From positions 1 to 64,000 of the forward strand of contig CAJNAR010000174.1 of the NCBI GenBank assembly GCA_905220665.1: a DNA stretch of 64,000 bases, given 5' to 3'. The notes below the pieces were generated by a model, which made no database searches, was not told where the DNA came from, and was given only the letters and a program-made list of their open reading frames with translations. This document shows positions 23,459 through 34,772 of this stretch, piece after piece (positions within the stretch are counted from its first letter, which is position 1; each line of letters opens with the position of its first letter). The translations under genes and the position numbers were made by a program. This DNA is from Albugo candida. Lineage: Eukaryota; Oomycota; Peronosporomycetes; Albuginales; Albuginaceae.

Positions 23459-25984
23459 AATATGGTTCCGACATGCACGAACTGTGCGTGGTCGACTACT
23501 GGTTGCGCAGACGATTATTTTATCCCGTCTGTGGCATCACACGATGCACCTGTACATATCAGGAGAGTCTATTCGAATGTGACAGCCGATGCTAAAAAAT
23601 TGTGCTTGGTCGGAAACACTAAAGATTCAAAGCACGTTCACCTCATCAGCAAAAGGTTCATCTTCGCCGACAAGATGGTGGACTACAAGTTCCTTTTTCA
23701 GTGGGACGACTGAAGCCACCACGTATTCAATTCATTCAGCGATTCGCATCCGATGCGTTCACAATTATTTCATCGAACTGGGAAACGACTTTGACAGGAA
23801 CTATTACAGCTTATTCAACTTCCGTCTGCGCCACAAAAGCCGATCGACATATTCACTATCGCAACATATCGACATGAGAAGATGGTCCAACGGGAGAGAA
23901 CATCTTTATAGAGGTAAGACGCATTTAAAAGGTAGGATCAGATGGATAGTGGCAGTACAATATCAGATCTTAATGCTCTACAACGCCGTCAGTACTACAT
24001 GGAACAACCGATGTTGTTTCACTGCGAAGAAATATTACAATATGAAGCTGCTACTCGTATAAAAAACATTAGGTACAATAACGGCATGATGAACGAACCA
24101 GATCGGACGTTTTGGAAATCGTTTGCAACACTTTTCGACATCCAAAGTCTTTTCGAGAAAGCGACACATGGCCAACGAAGGAAGCTCTCGTCGCTGTAAT
24201 AAACAGCGACGAAGGGCTGAACACATCGGATGGGTTGAAGAATTATTATTGAGTCGATTTTGCAATGAAGCTACTCGGATCCTACAGCGTATTAACTCAA
24301 CGATTGGTCTCATCTCTTGGATCCAACAAAACGCAAGTGGCAGATCGTTTATGTAGGAGTACAAAGCATTAGAAGAGAAAAATTAATTCCGATCTAATCC
24401 ACGCTCTCAACTTCCACGAATGGTTTGTAAACATTCCGAGCCAACCAAGAATCATCCGATGTTGACACAACGGTCATCAAGAGAGCGGTCGGACGCATTG
24501 AATTTATTCGAATTGAAACATTTATGGCTACATCCCGGCATCTTCGGAAACGTGGCTTACCGATTTCGAAGATAAAGAGTTGCGCCTAACCTTTGGATGT
24601 TGCCAGTTTAATATCTCGTTTCTCGTTCCTTGATAATTTTCAGCCCGACATTACATTGTACACGCAGCCTTTGTGTGGGGAAGTAGAATTCGATCAGCAT
24701 CTCTTTCCCGAGTGCGACCACACGGCACAATCATGAAGTGAATTACTCCCTGCTTGGGACCAGTTTTTCTCATCCTGACGACGTTCGACGCATATTGCAT
24801 GTCCAATTGTGCCAAGACTTCGGGCCGACATCGAAGGATTATCAGTAAAATATATCCTATTTATGGCTTGAATTGCAAGCGGTGACGCTTCACTTCGTCT
24901 GGACCGATCGGAATCGTCGTTTGTTTGGCCGGTGCTCAGCAACTCCGACAGTTCCAGCAATTGCAGCGATCTACACCACGTTTAGTGCGCACGTTCGGTA
25001 CTGTAAAGGCAGTGTTACGATCAAGACGATTGCATTCCGCTTGCTAAAGCTGGCTCAAATCGCGACGCAAGATTTATTCGGTGGATCTTCAGAAGTCGAA
25101 GATCATTGCTGCGGGCACGACAGGAAAGTCGAAATGCAAATGCAACTCATATCGTAGTACTAGTTGGATGCTACCTTCAAGCAGGTGTGGTGAGCACCGA
25201 TCTGGAAGACACAGTACCTTTGGCCATCACAACCTTCGTAGCATTTACACGCTGGACAGAGGCTCTTGTTTTGGTGGTTTGAAGCTACCACACTGTAGGA
25301 GTATCAGCCGGACTGTATATTATTATCTCTCAGAGGTATTTGCACGAAATGTTTTTGTAAATGTATGTATATCTGTTGTTCAACAAAGCCTAGGCAACTA
25401 GAGAAGTTTGTTAGTCTAATTTAGTAAAAAAAGACAACTGCGATTGAGAATGCAACCAAAAACTGTCAATACCAGATTGATAGCATGCGTTGTGTGAGTT
25501 ATGGCGGATTGCAACCATGACGGCAGCCACACATATGCATGAAACGTGCCGTCATAAAAAATACTTCCAATACTACCGCGTTGCCCATATCGAGGTGAAC
25601 GCATCATTCAGGCAAATTGAGACTTATGTTGTTTAAAGGGAAGCCGTTGTACGACACTACCACAGTACACAAACACAATGCAAGGAGTGAGCTATAACAC
25701 GTTGAATATTAAGCAAGTTCTTCGCTTTGTGATACAGCCAAATACACGCCAATAATGGATGTCTTGCTCATGGCAGTATCGTGATAGAGTAGGTATATGG
25801 TCGAGGCAATGTACAAGTATGGAAGCTGCTTGATGTTTGGGGATTTCGACTGAGGTATCGATATTGCAATCAGAATAAGTCATCACATTGCACTATCTGC
25901 ACGAATGGTGTTACGCGAATGATGGTAATCTCTCTTGCAAGATACGACATACGTTTATATGTGAAAAGAAAGCCTGGAATAATT

Positions 25985-27480
25985 CCTTAGAACGCTACAT
26001 GGTAAATTATCTTCCTCTTCTTCTTTGCGTGAATTTTACTCGTGGCAACCAAGAGCTACAAGAATGTCAATCGGGTTCACTACGTTTGCTTGAAGCTCAC
26101 TCATGCAGCCGATGACTTACAATAATCGATATATGCTTCCCGTTAAGCATCAATTGTCAGTCAACCCCATTGAGAGTGGCTAGCGGTTAAGAGCATTGCC
26201 GCTCTATTGGCATAAAAACATTCTTCAATTACAATCATAACAAACGCTTGTACTACAAAGTGCGATCGGGCAAAGCAGTTCGAGAGAAAACTGATGTATG
26301 AGAAGCCAAGACGACGTGGAAAGCTTTCAGATAGAATCACAATGTTCATCGAGATACACAAACAGCTTTGTGTTTTCTCTAAGCCCAGCCTTAAAAAAAA
26401 GAGAGCGAGCCGAACCGACCGTAAGGCATCAAAGATGAACAACTAAAACGAATGGTTGGTCCTAAGAAAAAAGAATCGATGTCAGGCGGTGTCTAAACGC
26501 TATAACAAGAAAAACGACGCTTACGAGAACTTGAAAAGAAGAACGGGTAGAGACACATATTTGGGATCTCCAGCTGCAGTGGACCCGCGCGGAGACATGT
26601 ATTTTACTTGATTCCATCTCCTCATTCGGGAGCGCATCACTGACAGTTTAAATTAGTGAAAGTGAAATCATAATTGGCCGGAAAGCGATGAAAGAAAAGG
26701 AGAAAGAAGCACTTTCTTTTTCCGGAGATGCAAGAAACACGTGCAGCAGTAGAGCCTGGACTTTTCACTTAAAAAATACTTTGAATTGCAGCTCTCTAAG
26801 CACGTCAGATCGATGAACTCATGAGTGCTTCACTTAGCTGCACCGAAAAGGTAGAGGAGCAAGCCAACGGTCTTTATTCGCATTAAAATGATGCCCAATT
26901 TCAACTCGATTCCTGTGCTTCAGCCTTTACCCCCTAAAGTTATAGAGTACCACCACTCTTTCAAAGCTTTCACTACGCATTCTCGGGAATTTATGAATAA
27001 ATCCATGCGTTTTTATGATGTCATCAACTAAACTACCTTACCAGAGCAAGTAGAACAGGTAATACCTTTGCGAATGAAACTATATCAAGGCTGACAATTA
27101 GTCATGCACCATTATTCGGGAAATGTAGTGTCGACGTCTTTATCTACCACTCGTTATAGAAAAGCATTTGCAGATCATCATGAGTGCCTGAGATCGTGAT
27201 CGCTGCTTTATAAAAACTTCGGCATTGAGGAGAGCACCCGCCGAGTAGAAGGCGTATGATTATCCGGAATCTATAATGAATTCTACGTAAACCGAAGGTC
27301 GAGCGTGTAAACTGCCGTCCTGGCAACGCATGATGCAGTTCCGTGATTTGAGAGCTCTGACACGGAAAGATAAGTTATAATTGAAAAACATATATCACAA
27401 GGGTATGAAGATGCGATCGGAATACGAAACTTTCATGCGAAAATCCTTTCTCTTACCTTAAGGAACCTTCCAAAATCGTG
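25985..27480 (+). pseudogene. TTLL gene, unit I copy, broken and truncated
   Basis: It aligns with the intact TTLL gene at 56459. CTTCCTCTTCTTCTTTGCGT... at about 26012 matches the region coding PLLPLCVISTLGDEE. The AARACGAYRAA coiled-coil part follows near 26480, and 27065-27475 matches the segment around 57750-58200 that precedes the catalytic domain (GGAAAGATAAGTTATAATTG for the KDNLKK region). The ATP-grasp half is missing and stops occur throughout. Unit II has the same loss at the same place, so truncation happened before those two units separated. Confidence 0.8.
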
Positions 27481-27733
27481 TGGTCTTGATAGCGCACATT
27501 TTTTACGAGCAAAACGCTGTCGTACCCCCTGATTTAAGACAGTGCAGTAATTGGAGCATCAATTTGATGAATTAAGGAAACATAATTGAATTTCAACACC
27601 TATTTTTTTGTAGAAGACGAGATCTGGATTGCGACATCAAGGCGCGCACCGACATAGAAGCGAGAGTATTGCATGTTTTATCGGATTCAAAAAAAATGAA
27701 CTTCATTTCAATCACATAGCGGTTTAGTTAAAG

Positions 27734-27767
27734 AAGCCGGTTTAGCTCAGTTGGTTTGCGAGAGAAT
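27734..27767 (+). other. tRNA 5'-half-like fragment
   Basis: GCCGGTTTAGCTCAGTTGG at 27736 followed by TTTGCGAGAG looks like the acceptor and D-arm of a tRNA, with a perfect box A. No box B, anticodon stem or 3' half follows, and the unit II counterpart (about 49855) is degraded. It is a relic of a tRNA or SINE head, or chance. Confidence 0.25.
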
Positions 27768-28196
27768 GTCCGAAAAGAAAGTAGTCGTTGACAATCAAAC
27801 CACTTTGCATGTTTATGTCCATGCTCATGGCTACATTATCTCCTCTACAAATTGTTAACATCAACCAATCAAAGCAAAGAGTCCTCCTCCAGTCTGATGC
27901 TCGACTTTACATTCTGGCTGCTTATGTATGCTAAAACTTTTGGCAGAATAATGGAACCCCGTTCAGTTTGTGGGACATAAAAATAAGCCGTATCTATTCC
28001 CTGCAGGGCGTCTCTTGCAAAAGAGTCGGAGTCGTTATAACCCTAGCTAGATGACGTCATGTTTTCTAAGTCGACTATCTCAAAAATTATGCAACGATTC
28101 CTTGCCCACAAATTCTTGTAACCCTATTTTTTCATGTATATATGAATCTTTCATAAGTACGCAAAGTACACGATGCATCGATATTCCTTCAAGAGT

Positions 28197-28214
28197 AGCT
28201 CTCACTTTACTATC
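28197..28214 (+). promoter_or_regulatory. Candidate oomycete Inr for the 28242 gene
   Basis: AGCTCTCACTTTACTATCC contains TCACTTT, a match to YCAYTYY, about 40 nt before the ATG at 28242. It lies downstream of an earlier in-frame ATG (28173), which supports use of the later start. Confidence 0.35.
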
Positions 28215-28241
28215 CGCTTTATAGGAAGCAGTTCATTTTAC

Positions 28242-29489
28242 ATGTTGCCAACAATCTGCATCCTTGGATTTGCCGTTGCGATTTTACCTTTTACGCGCGT
28301 AATATGTCAGGAGACACTGCATTCACTCAAAGATGTTATGGACGAGAGTTTGCTGCACGAAATTGACAACTTAATAAAGCAGAAAGATACGCAAAACTGT
28401 GTGGCCCTCTTCGACGTGACAAGTGATTTGGCTCTTGATATGCTTTTCTACTATCAGATTGTACACTTTGCATTCGAGTTTACACCAGTAGAATTCAAAG
28501 AAGTCTTACGTGAGGAACAAAATGATCCTATCATTAGAGATGGAGCTTTGACGGTGGCCGAGTACGGAAAGAAGATAATGTTGAGAACCCTTATATCAGA
28601 AATGGATCTGGAATATACTATTTTGTACAATAAGTTGCATGGTCATGAATTGGAAAAGGACGGAGAGCAGGAAGGACGCCGAAAATTCATGTTAATGATG
28701 CTATTATATCACCAGGAAGTAAGCAAACTAATACATGCACAAAAACTACCTGCATCGTTAGCAAATGCTCATGTGAGCAAATGGCAATATCAAATGAAGG
28801 ATCTAGATATCATCAAGATGAAGACTGCAGCGAAGATGTACTACGAAATACTCGAGTATAATGTGGTGGTGAGTGACAAGGTTCAAGTCTGTGGTGTCGA
28901 AGTATCTGTGGACTTTAGGATTGCTTCCCCACCACCTAAAGCACTCAACTTGATCAATTTTCTCAAAGAGAAGGGGATGCCATCAATAGTTGTAGAGCAA
29001 AGTGAGCATTCCGTCGATGCCATCAGACACAAGACAAAACACTCGGAGATCATCGCACCTACACCACAACTACAATTCTCAAAGATTAACCATTACACTC
29101 TGTATAGACCAGGATTTGAGTCTGTCACTGTTAAAGTCACGTACGACTTCGGTCAAGTGACTTCTACATCCCATTCTGGCGATTTGTATGGAACGAACCG
29201 TTTAAACCACAGTAGACTGAAGGAATCCGATGCTCGGTTGCTTGAAGCCGTCGCGTACATAAGTACGCTCAAACCATGCATTGTCTTCTCGGATACAGGA
29301 TTATACCATCGCATCCTTAAAGTGATGACAAAAGGCATCCTTGTGGTGGTTCAAAATTTGACAGAAACTCAAAGTTTTGTCGACGAGCTTGTCAGAGGGT
29401 ACCAAGGTGTCGTGGACCTGTACGGACAGAAAGATTCTGTGAGTGTTTACAGACAGTATATTAATGACAAAAGAGATTGGAGACGATAG
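28242..29489 (+). CDS. Secreted HAD-like family protein, divergent member (415 aa)
   Basis: The frame is open from ATG 28173 (438 aa), but I prefer ATG 28242. It gives a clean signal peptide (MLPTICILGFAVAILPFTRVICQE) and 415 residues against 413 in the closest intact relative, and it puts the motif I Asp at residue 58 in both. The family resembles phosphorylcholine-phosphatase/PHOSPHO-type HAD proteins: CVALFDVTSDLAxxxLFYYQIVHFAFEFTP aligns with the motif I and cap region of the others. Here the second Asp is Thr60, the motif II TGAE is replaced (VVEQSEH), no motif III Lys is evident, and motif IV is CIVFSDTGLYH instead of FADSxSDYG. It is the most diverged intact copy and very unlikely to be a phosphatase. 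A secreted pseudoenzyme role is inference. In unit II this gene has been deleted cleanly. Confidence 0.85.
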   Translation: MLPTICILGFAVAILPFTRVICQETLHSLKDVMDESLLHEIDNLIKQKDTQNCVALFDVTSDLALDMLFYYQIVHFAFEFTPVEFKEVLREEQNDPIIRDGALTVAEYGKKIMLRTLISEMDLEYTILYNKLHGHELEKDGEQEGRRKFMLMMLLYHQEVSKLIHAQKLPASLANAHVSKWQYQMKDLDIIKMKTAAKMYYEILEYNVVVSDKVQVCGVEVSVDFRIASPPPKALNLINFLKEKGMPSIVVEQSEHSVDAIRHKTKHSEIIAPTPQLQFSKINHYTLYRPGFESVTVKVTYDFGQVTSTSHSGDLYGTNRLNHSRLKESDARLLEAVAYISTLKPCIVFSDTGLYHRILKVMTKGILVVVQNLTETQSFVDELVRGYQGVVDLYGQKDSVSVYRQYINDKRDWRR

Positions 29490-30048
29490 CTGAACAAGTA
29501 ATCGACCTCGGTGGATCTCATGCGCGGGAACTTAATCGCTGGGATTCTAGATGAGATTAGCTGGTGAGTTAGAGTGTCCAGCAGTTTCTGGATAGCTTCG
29601 ATATTCCTAATGTCGCTGTCTGTAATGGTGGCGGACAATCAAATTTTCTCTACCGTGACTGATATTTTTCTATGCTGCGCATACAAAGCGTCGAAACTTT
29701 GTTAAAGGAACATAAAAGTAGCGTTCGGTACCAGTAGTGGAAATTTGTACCAGGCTCATTGGACTCTTACGCGGGGTTCAATCTGAAGCATTACCGACAA
29801 TTTTGATTAGGTGATCACTAAAATGGTCTGATTGGCATAAAAAATGCAAACATTATCTTTCGTACTGCTGGAATTACCGCAATAAGTAGCCAGATTGATC
29901 TACCGGAGTGTTATGCGGGTGGAAAGTGTTTGTGACCGCGAGTCTTCCACCTTGGCTTCGATAGTGAGCACTGGAATGCCAGATTGCTTCAAATAGCACT
30001 TTGATGAAACGATTCAACAAATAAAACGTGTATTTCGGTTGTAGTAGA

Positions 30049-31045
30049 CCACAAAAAAAAAGCCGACGAAGTTTCGTGAAGCATTTTACTTCTCGCCCGA
30101 ACATACAAAGACGTTCCTTGGAAGGAATTTTCTGGCTATTGATCAGAACAACGTTACAATCCCTCTTACGCATCTCTTTCGCGCTGCAAACGCAATATAC
30201 CTTGTTGTATGATAAGATGTATGGAGATGAGAAACCGTCGTTGAGAGAGGTGAAAGATGAGGCTGAGTACGAACGATTCAGGCTATTCATGTTCTTTTAC
30301 CATCAGCAATTCAATAGAATGATACGACGCATGAAAGGATGGGGAGCGCTAAAAATACCAATCAAGTAGATGGTGGATGTATTTGGATATGAATACCGTC
30401 AAAGAGCTTTTAATTGAAGTGGCTAAATATGAAGCTGATAAAATGCCAAACGTGGATGGTATGGTCAACATTGATGGTAAATCTGCACGAGTTGATTATA
30501 AGTTTAATTTCAAAATTCACACAGAAACGCCCGATCTGATCAAAATTCTCAATAAAGAAAATATTCATACAGTCATTATGACGGGAGCTGAGAACGCTAT
30601 GATTTCATATTACAATGATCAAGTAATTCGTGCTAAATCTGTGTATGGCGCGCAATACACGGAGCATGAAGCTCAAGTCTCTTCCCAAACATGGTCAATT
30701 CCAAGTGCAGTGTATCACTCGACATCATCGCAAACAGATACGCCTGAACCGAGTCCACCTACTTTCTTAGGATATGGCAAACCGGGCACTATATTTCCAG
30801 TAGTATACGGAAAAGATGAGATACTCCAGCAGATTATGGAGATGCGTGGATCCGAACCGTGCATTGTATTTGCTGACTCAGTACCAGATTATGGCTTGGT
30901 CCATCATATGACGAGAGGCGTGATTGTTTTTGTTCAGAACTCGGAAAAGGAAGAGCTGTACAAGCTAGTCATCCGTGAACATACTGCGATGGAAGAACAC
31001 CATGTGAGAGTTTACAAGCAGCTTGTCCATGGTAGCGTGAACTAA
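30049..31045 (+). pseudogene. Secreted HAD-like gene, unit II copy, 5' truncated
   Basis: It begins abruptly inside the gene (CGAAGTTTCGTGAAGCATTTTACTTC, equal to codons for KFREAFYF) at the joint with block S2. Signal peptide and motif I are missing. A frameshift lies near 30185 and a TAG at 30367-30369. From 30377 a clean 222-codon frame runs to TAA 31043-31045 and keeps VIMTGAENAMISYY, VYGKDEILQQI and CIVFADSVPDYGL. Over about 30669-30880 the DNA is identical or nearly so to 54119-54330 of the intact gene, while the flanks differ more. Without a start or signal it is very unlikely to be functional. Confidence 0.85.
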
Positions 31046-31244
31046 ATTTAGAAAATGATTCATTCTCATGAAGATACGCGCAGCACTACCTCAGTCGAGC
31101 AATAGCTCAGATAAAAGCATTTTTCTGTGTATCATTTGCGATCCACTTTTGTGAATAGCGAATCAAGCTTTATCTTCTGTAAGACTTCTCAGATATCCTT
31201 TGTTGTGAGCAACGCAACGTCGCTAAATCAAGTTCAGTTTTTAT

Positions 31245-31748
31245 TCTGACAATTCTTTTAGGCGATGAACAATGTTGTAGACATGTTTTGTGCTTGCTGC
31301 CACACCGGAAAAAATCTTCTGTACTATGCGATCTATAGTCATTCGAATCAGCGATCCCATATTCCAATTTAATATGATATCATCTGAATTGTTGAGGCTA
31401 CTTACGTTCTCTATTGCTTGTAACCGATGAATGTGATCGCATAAGCCTTTTGCTTTATAAGGTGATAAGGGCGTCTCTTGTTTCTGTCCCAGGCACGAGC
31501 TATACCAATAATCTGGCGACCCGATCTGAGAGAACAAGTGGCAAGGAACCATTTTTCTCGTACGCATTTGCTGAAACAACATGATGTAACAAGAAACAAT
31601 CTGTGAACGCTTCCAATGACATGTAGTACAAGCCAGATTTGAATATAATGAATTGTGATGCTGACACTTCTAATGAGACCATTAGAGGGTTATCTAGTGA
31701 CTTTCGAGTCAAATGGGATAGACACAGCCACACAAGCACGTGACACAT
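31245..31748 (-). pseudogene. Small unknown gene relic, unit II
   Basis: This is the counterpart of 14751-14280. Minus-strand frames at 31748-31500 and 31582-31241 carry HLTRKSLD, GLYYMSLEAFTDCFLLHHV, YSSCLGQKQETPLS, IHRLQAIENVSSLNNSDD and a C-terminal VYNIVHRLKELSE followed by a stop. The two overlapping frames imply at least one shift. The family is not recognised. Confidence 0.45.
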
Positions 31749-32295
31749 TGAGCATCCGGACGCGCGCCGTTGTCATATATGTAGCACAAACGCATTCTCT
31801 ATGTCACTAAACATAACTTCAGACACGATGAGTGTTGTACAGGCTCATAGAAATTTGTGCTTGACATCTCTCATCTTACGGTCGCACTCCTCAAATTTAT
31901 ACATTCAAATGGATCGACAAGACTTGTCGGAGTTTGCATGAGAAGTTGCAGAATGCAGCAGGTTATTAGTCGTTGCGCACAATTATTAGAGAAAAAATCG
32001 AGATAGAACAAAAAGTTGATGTTTGTTAGTTACTAGCACTAGTTGAGTAACAAGTAAATGAGAAACTTTAAATAAATTGACCTTATGATCTTTGTGTAAA
32101 CTCACCAGTCGCGTTCTTCCAACAGATTTTGTATTGCATATTTTGATGGTGTATAAATAGGACGACAGTAAAGGCGTATGGCAGAACATGTGTAATGAGT
32201 TCACACTTCTCAATTTGCCGGCTACTAAGTAATCGGCCAATTTAGTAAAAACAACTCGAAAAACTACCTTTTTCAACTCTTTCCTCTCGAAAACA

Positions 32296-34766
32296 ATGGT
32301 CCAAGTCGACATATCGACACAACCAAGGGTGCTAGCGTCCACTTGTAGTGACGTGGCAACCCTCATGAGTCACCCTGTTTTGGGTGATTGCATGATTGTT
32401 GATGAGTCATCACCCCTATGTGATGACGTGGAAAGTACCCCCACCCCCTGTTGACGGTACAGGGTAATACCGGTACTACCGGTGTAGGATGTGGTACCGG
32501 TGGTACATGCGGTACTGTCGTTGCCTCGTCACAGGGTGACCAAAAGGCAACTGCAACTGAAAGTGTGGACGACACCAAAGGTCCCACTTTGGCAGAAATA
32601 ATCAAGTCGCAGGAGTCCTTGCGTAAGGACCAGGCTAGAGCTCGGGCGAAATTTCGAGTCGAGCTCGCGAAGCCGAAAGCCTCGGATATCGAGGCTATAC
32701 TACAGCTATATGGTGATGGGGAGCACCCGGATTGGTCGGTTCTGTCTGCTAAATTGGAAGCAGCAAGACCTTTCCAAATCCGGAAAGCAACCTTCCCGAT
32801 GGTCTTGGAGACGGGCCAGTCTTTGATCCGTACTCCAAATGGAAAAATACTAACATCCCTGATGCGAGACCACGGTAATCCGGTTTTTGAAAGCCTACTG
32901 GAGAGCCGGTCAATCGCTCAGGTGTCCAAAATGCCTGGGGGAAACATCAGAGTGATGGTCACCACAGCGGATGCCTGCCAACAGTTGGAGTGTCAGCCGG
33001 TGACTATCCTTGGGGAGAAGTACTTTTTTCGGGAGTTTGATACTCTTGAAACAAAGTACTACCTCGATGTTTTCGGCGTAGGCGTGGAGGAAGAACGGAA
33101 CAACATTCTCCGTGCTCTTCACCAACTCGGGTGTCAAGTGGTATATGACACCTTTCGCGAGACGGTTCCAACCAAAGAGGTGGTAATGTCGACTTGGAGA
33201 GTCTACTTTGGCTGCTCAACGTGTCCCCAACAACTGGTTAGAGTTGGTAAAGTGATTGAACAAATCGCTTACGACAAACAGCTCTACCCAGTACGGGGTA
33301 AGAATGCTCCTATTCCAACGGAACGACCACGTTTTGGTCAACGTGGTCCTTACTGCTTGGATGTGGGTGCTGAAATATCCACGGGAACACGGCAACAACC
33401 AAAGGAATACAAAAAGAAAAACACAAAACAACCAAACACAACTCACACTCAGCCTCAGAATCAAAAGCAAGCAAAATCGCAACAAGAAAAACAAAAACAA
33501 ACAACCGCGCCAACGGCAGTCGTGGTGGTCCCAAAAAAGGTGGAGAAGCCAATTCAAATTCAGGAATTGGAGACGAGGCGACCGGAGCGCAAAAATTCCG
33601 ACCAAATTTCGTTGGAGCTCAACAGTCCTCCCTCTATCTCACCACCAGGGTCACCAGACTTATCACAGACCACTCCCCCCATCCTACATTTAAAAAGTCA
33701 ATCATCTTCCCATCCACGGGTGGAGAAGGATGGTGACACATACATGCAGTTGGCATGGACGCGAGGAAAGCGTAATCGAACTGAGCCGTTCGACCAAATG
33801 GTTTCCAATGCACCACCTCGTGCGCTCCCAACGTTGGCGACAAGCAATTACTTTGCTGTGCTCGCAACCATGGAGGTGGATGTCGAAGAAGTTCAAGCGG
33901 TTGCCAATCCGGCGCATGGCAATCGCATTCAAATTATTCCCGTGAAAGCACGGATGCCAAAAGAGGTAGCCACTTCGAAAGAGGCGGCACACTTTTATAA
34001 GAAGCGTCATACAACGGTGGAAAAAGCAGAGCGACCAACTCGAATTGGTGAAATCGGAGAGCTCATGGAAATGGATTCCAAAAATGCACTCCACCAGCTT
34101 CGACCGGACAAGCTGGTCCAAGCCTATGCGTGCATCCCACATGTGCGTAGGCTGGTACAATTTTGTACTAACCCGGACCAAATCATCCGGGCAGCATTAG
34201 ATCATCCCATCACCATGCATGGGGTGCTTATTTCATGCATGGAGTCGAATGATCCTGCGTTGGACGAAGTAGCACATCTACTTCTCATCAATCGCGTTTT
34301 TGCAGCGCACAATCTCGGCGAAGATGTCACATTTACGACGCGATGGAATCGCCACGTTGGTGGAAAAGTTCCCTCCAAGAGAGCTGTATTGTTCGAGAAA
34401 GTGATGCCTTGGTGGAGGTCAGTGCCGGACACTGTTCACGGTTTGACTCGGGCGACCAAAGCTCTCGCATTATTGGAATTGTTATTTATGTCTACTGCCC
34501 CGACATTTTACACAAACGATCACTGGATCCACTATCTAACCGATAGACCAGTGATCTGGATTCCGGGTCACCATTGTCGTTTACTCCCCATCAATGTGCT
34601 TATCTTGTTGTTACGCTCCGACGTGGGCATAAAGTGTTGGTCGCAATGGTTTGGTGGTAAATGGCAAGGACTTCTCTGTGGCGATATCGGCGAGCTCTCA
34701 GTCAATCTCAGTTTTTCTTTGAAGAGAAAGCAACACTTCACCTCTCAAAAGAAGATGGTGAAATGA
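32296..34766 (+). pseudogene. LINE ORF1 protein, 1-nt deletion near the start
   Basis: ATG 32296 opens MVQVDISTQPRVLASTCSDV, which matches the start in the older copy (about 5663 on minus). The frame hits TGA near 32451 because one base is missing after the C-run at 32443-32448; the older copy has GTTATG where this one has TGTTG. From there 771 codons stay open to TGA 34764-34766. Features are a GGTAC-repeat-coded Gly/Thr-rich stretch, LRKDQARARAKFRVELAKPK, a central globular part (EFDTLETKYYLDVFGVGVEE, VGKVIEQIAYDKQLYPVRG), a long Lys/Gln/Ser/Pro-rich linker (about residues 320-430) and a conserved C-terminal third. No CCHC knuckle is visible. LINE ORF1 proteins generally bind the element RNA. 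Confidence 0.85.
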
Positions 34767-34772
34767 GGTTGA

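Larger units (their letters stand above)
16660..25440 (+). mobile_element. Old LINE in unit I, split by a copia element
   Basis: The plus strand matches LINE ORF2 from the endonuclease (CCAACACTTTCGAA at about 16706) through RT (LDFEKAYDRVNWTY at about 17970) to GGGTTTGGTGTA at 18479-18490. It resumes at TATGGTTCCGACATGC at about 23461 and runs through the C-terminal region (AVTLHFVWTDRNRR at about 24880) to the 3' end near 25440. ORF1 is missing, and stops and shifts are frequent. The 3' terminal sequence GCCTAGGCAACTAGAGAAG recurs at 39216 and as GCCTGGGCAACTAGAGAAG at about 48114. The flank after the 3' end is the same as in unit II (48166 onward), so both copies descend from one insertion. 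Confidence 0.85.
25441..30048. other. Duplicated block S2, unit I copy
   Basis: It matches 48166-50608 in unit II from GAGAATGxAACC at the LINE 3' end to TGTAGTAGACC at 30048/50608. Its TTLL part also matches 55940-58200 in unit III. It contains a truncated TTLL pseudogene and an intact HAD-family gene. Where it ends (30048) a second, 5'-truncated HAD copy begins, so this is the joint between units I and II. 29490-30048 holds no gene. Confidence 0.8.

Noticed and set aside
28173..28241. Upstream ATG giving a 438-residue form of the divergent HAD gene
   Set aside because: The extra 23 residues spoil the signal peptide, and family alignment places Asp58 correctly only from ATG 28242. Use of both starts is still possible.
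32451..32520. GGTAC-rich microrepeat as a separate regulatory element
   Set aside because: It lies within LINE ORF1 coding sequence and gives a Gly/Thr-rich stretch that is partly shared with the older copy, so it is ordinary coding drift.
33216..34181. Minus frames of up to 159 codons within LINE ORF1
   Set aside because: They are antisense shadows of the long ORF1 frame with no motif.
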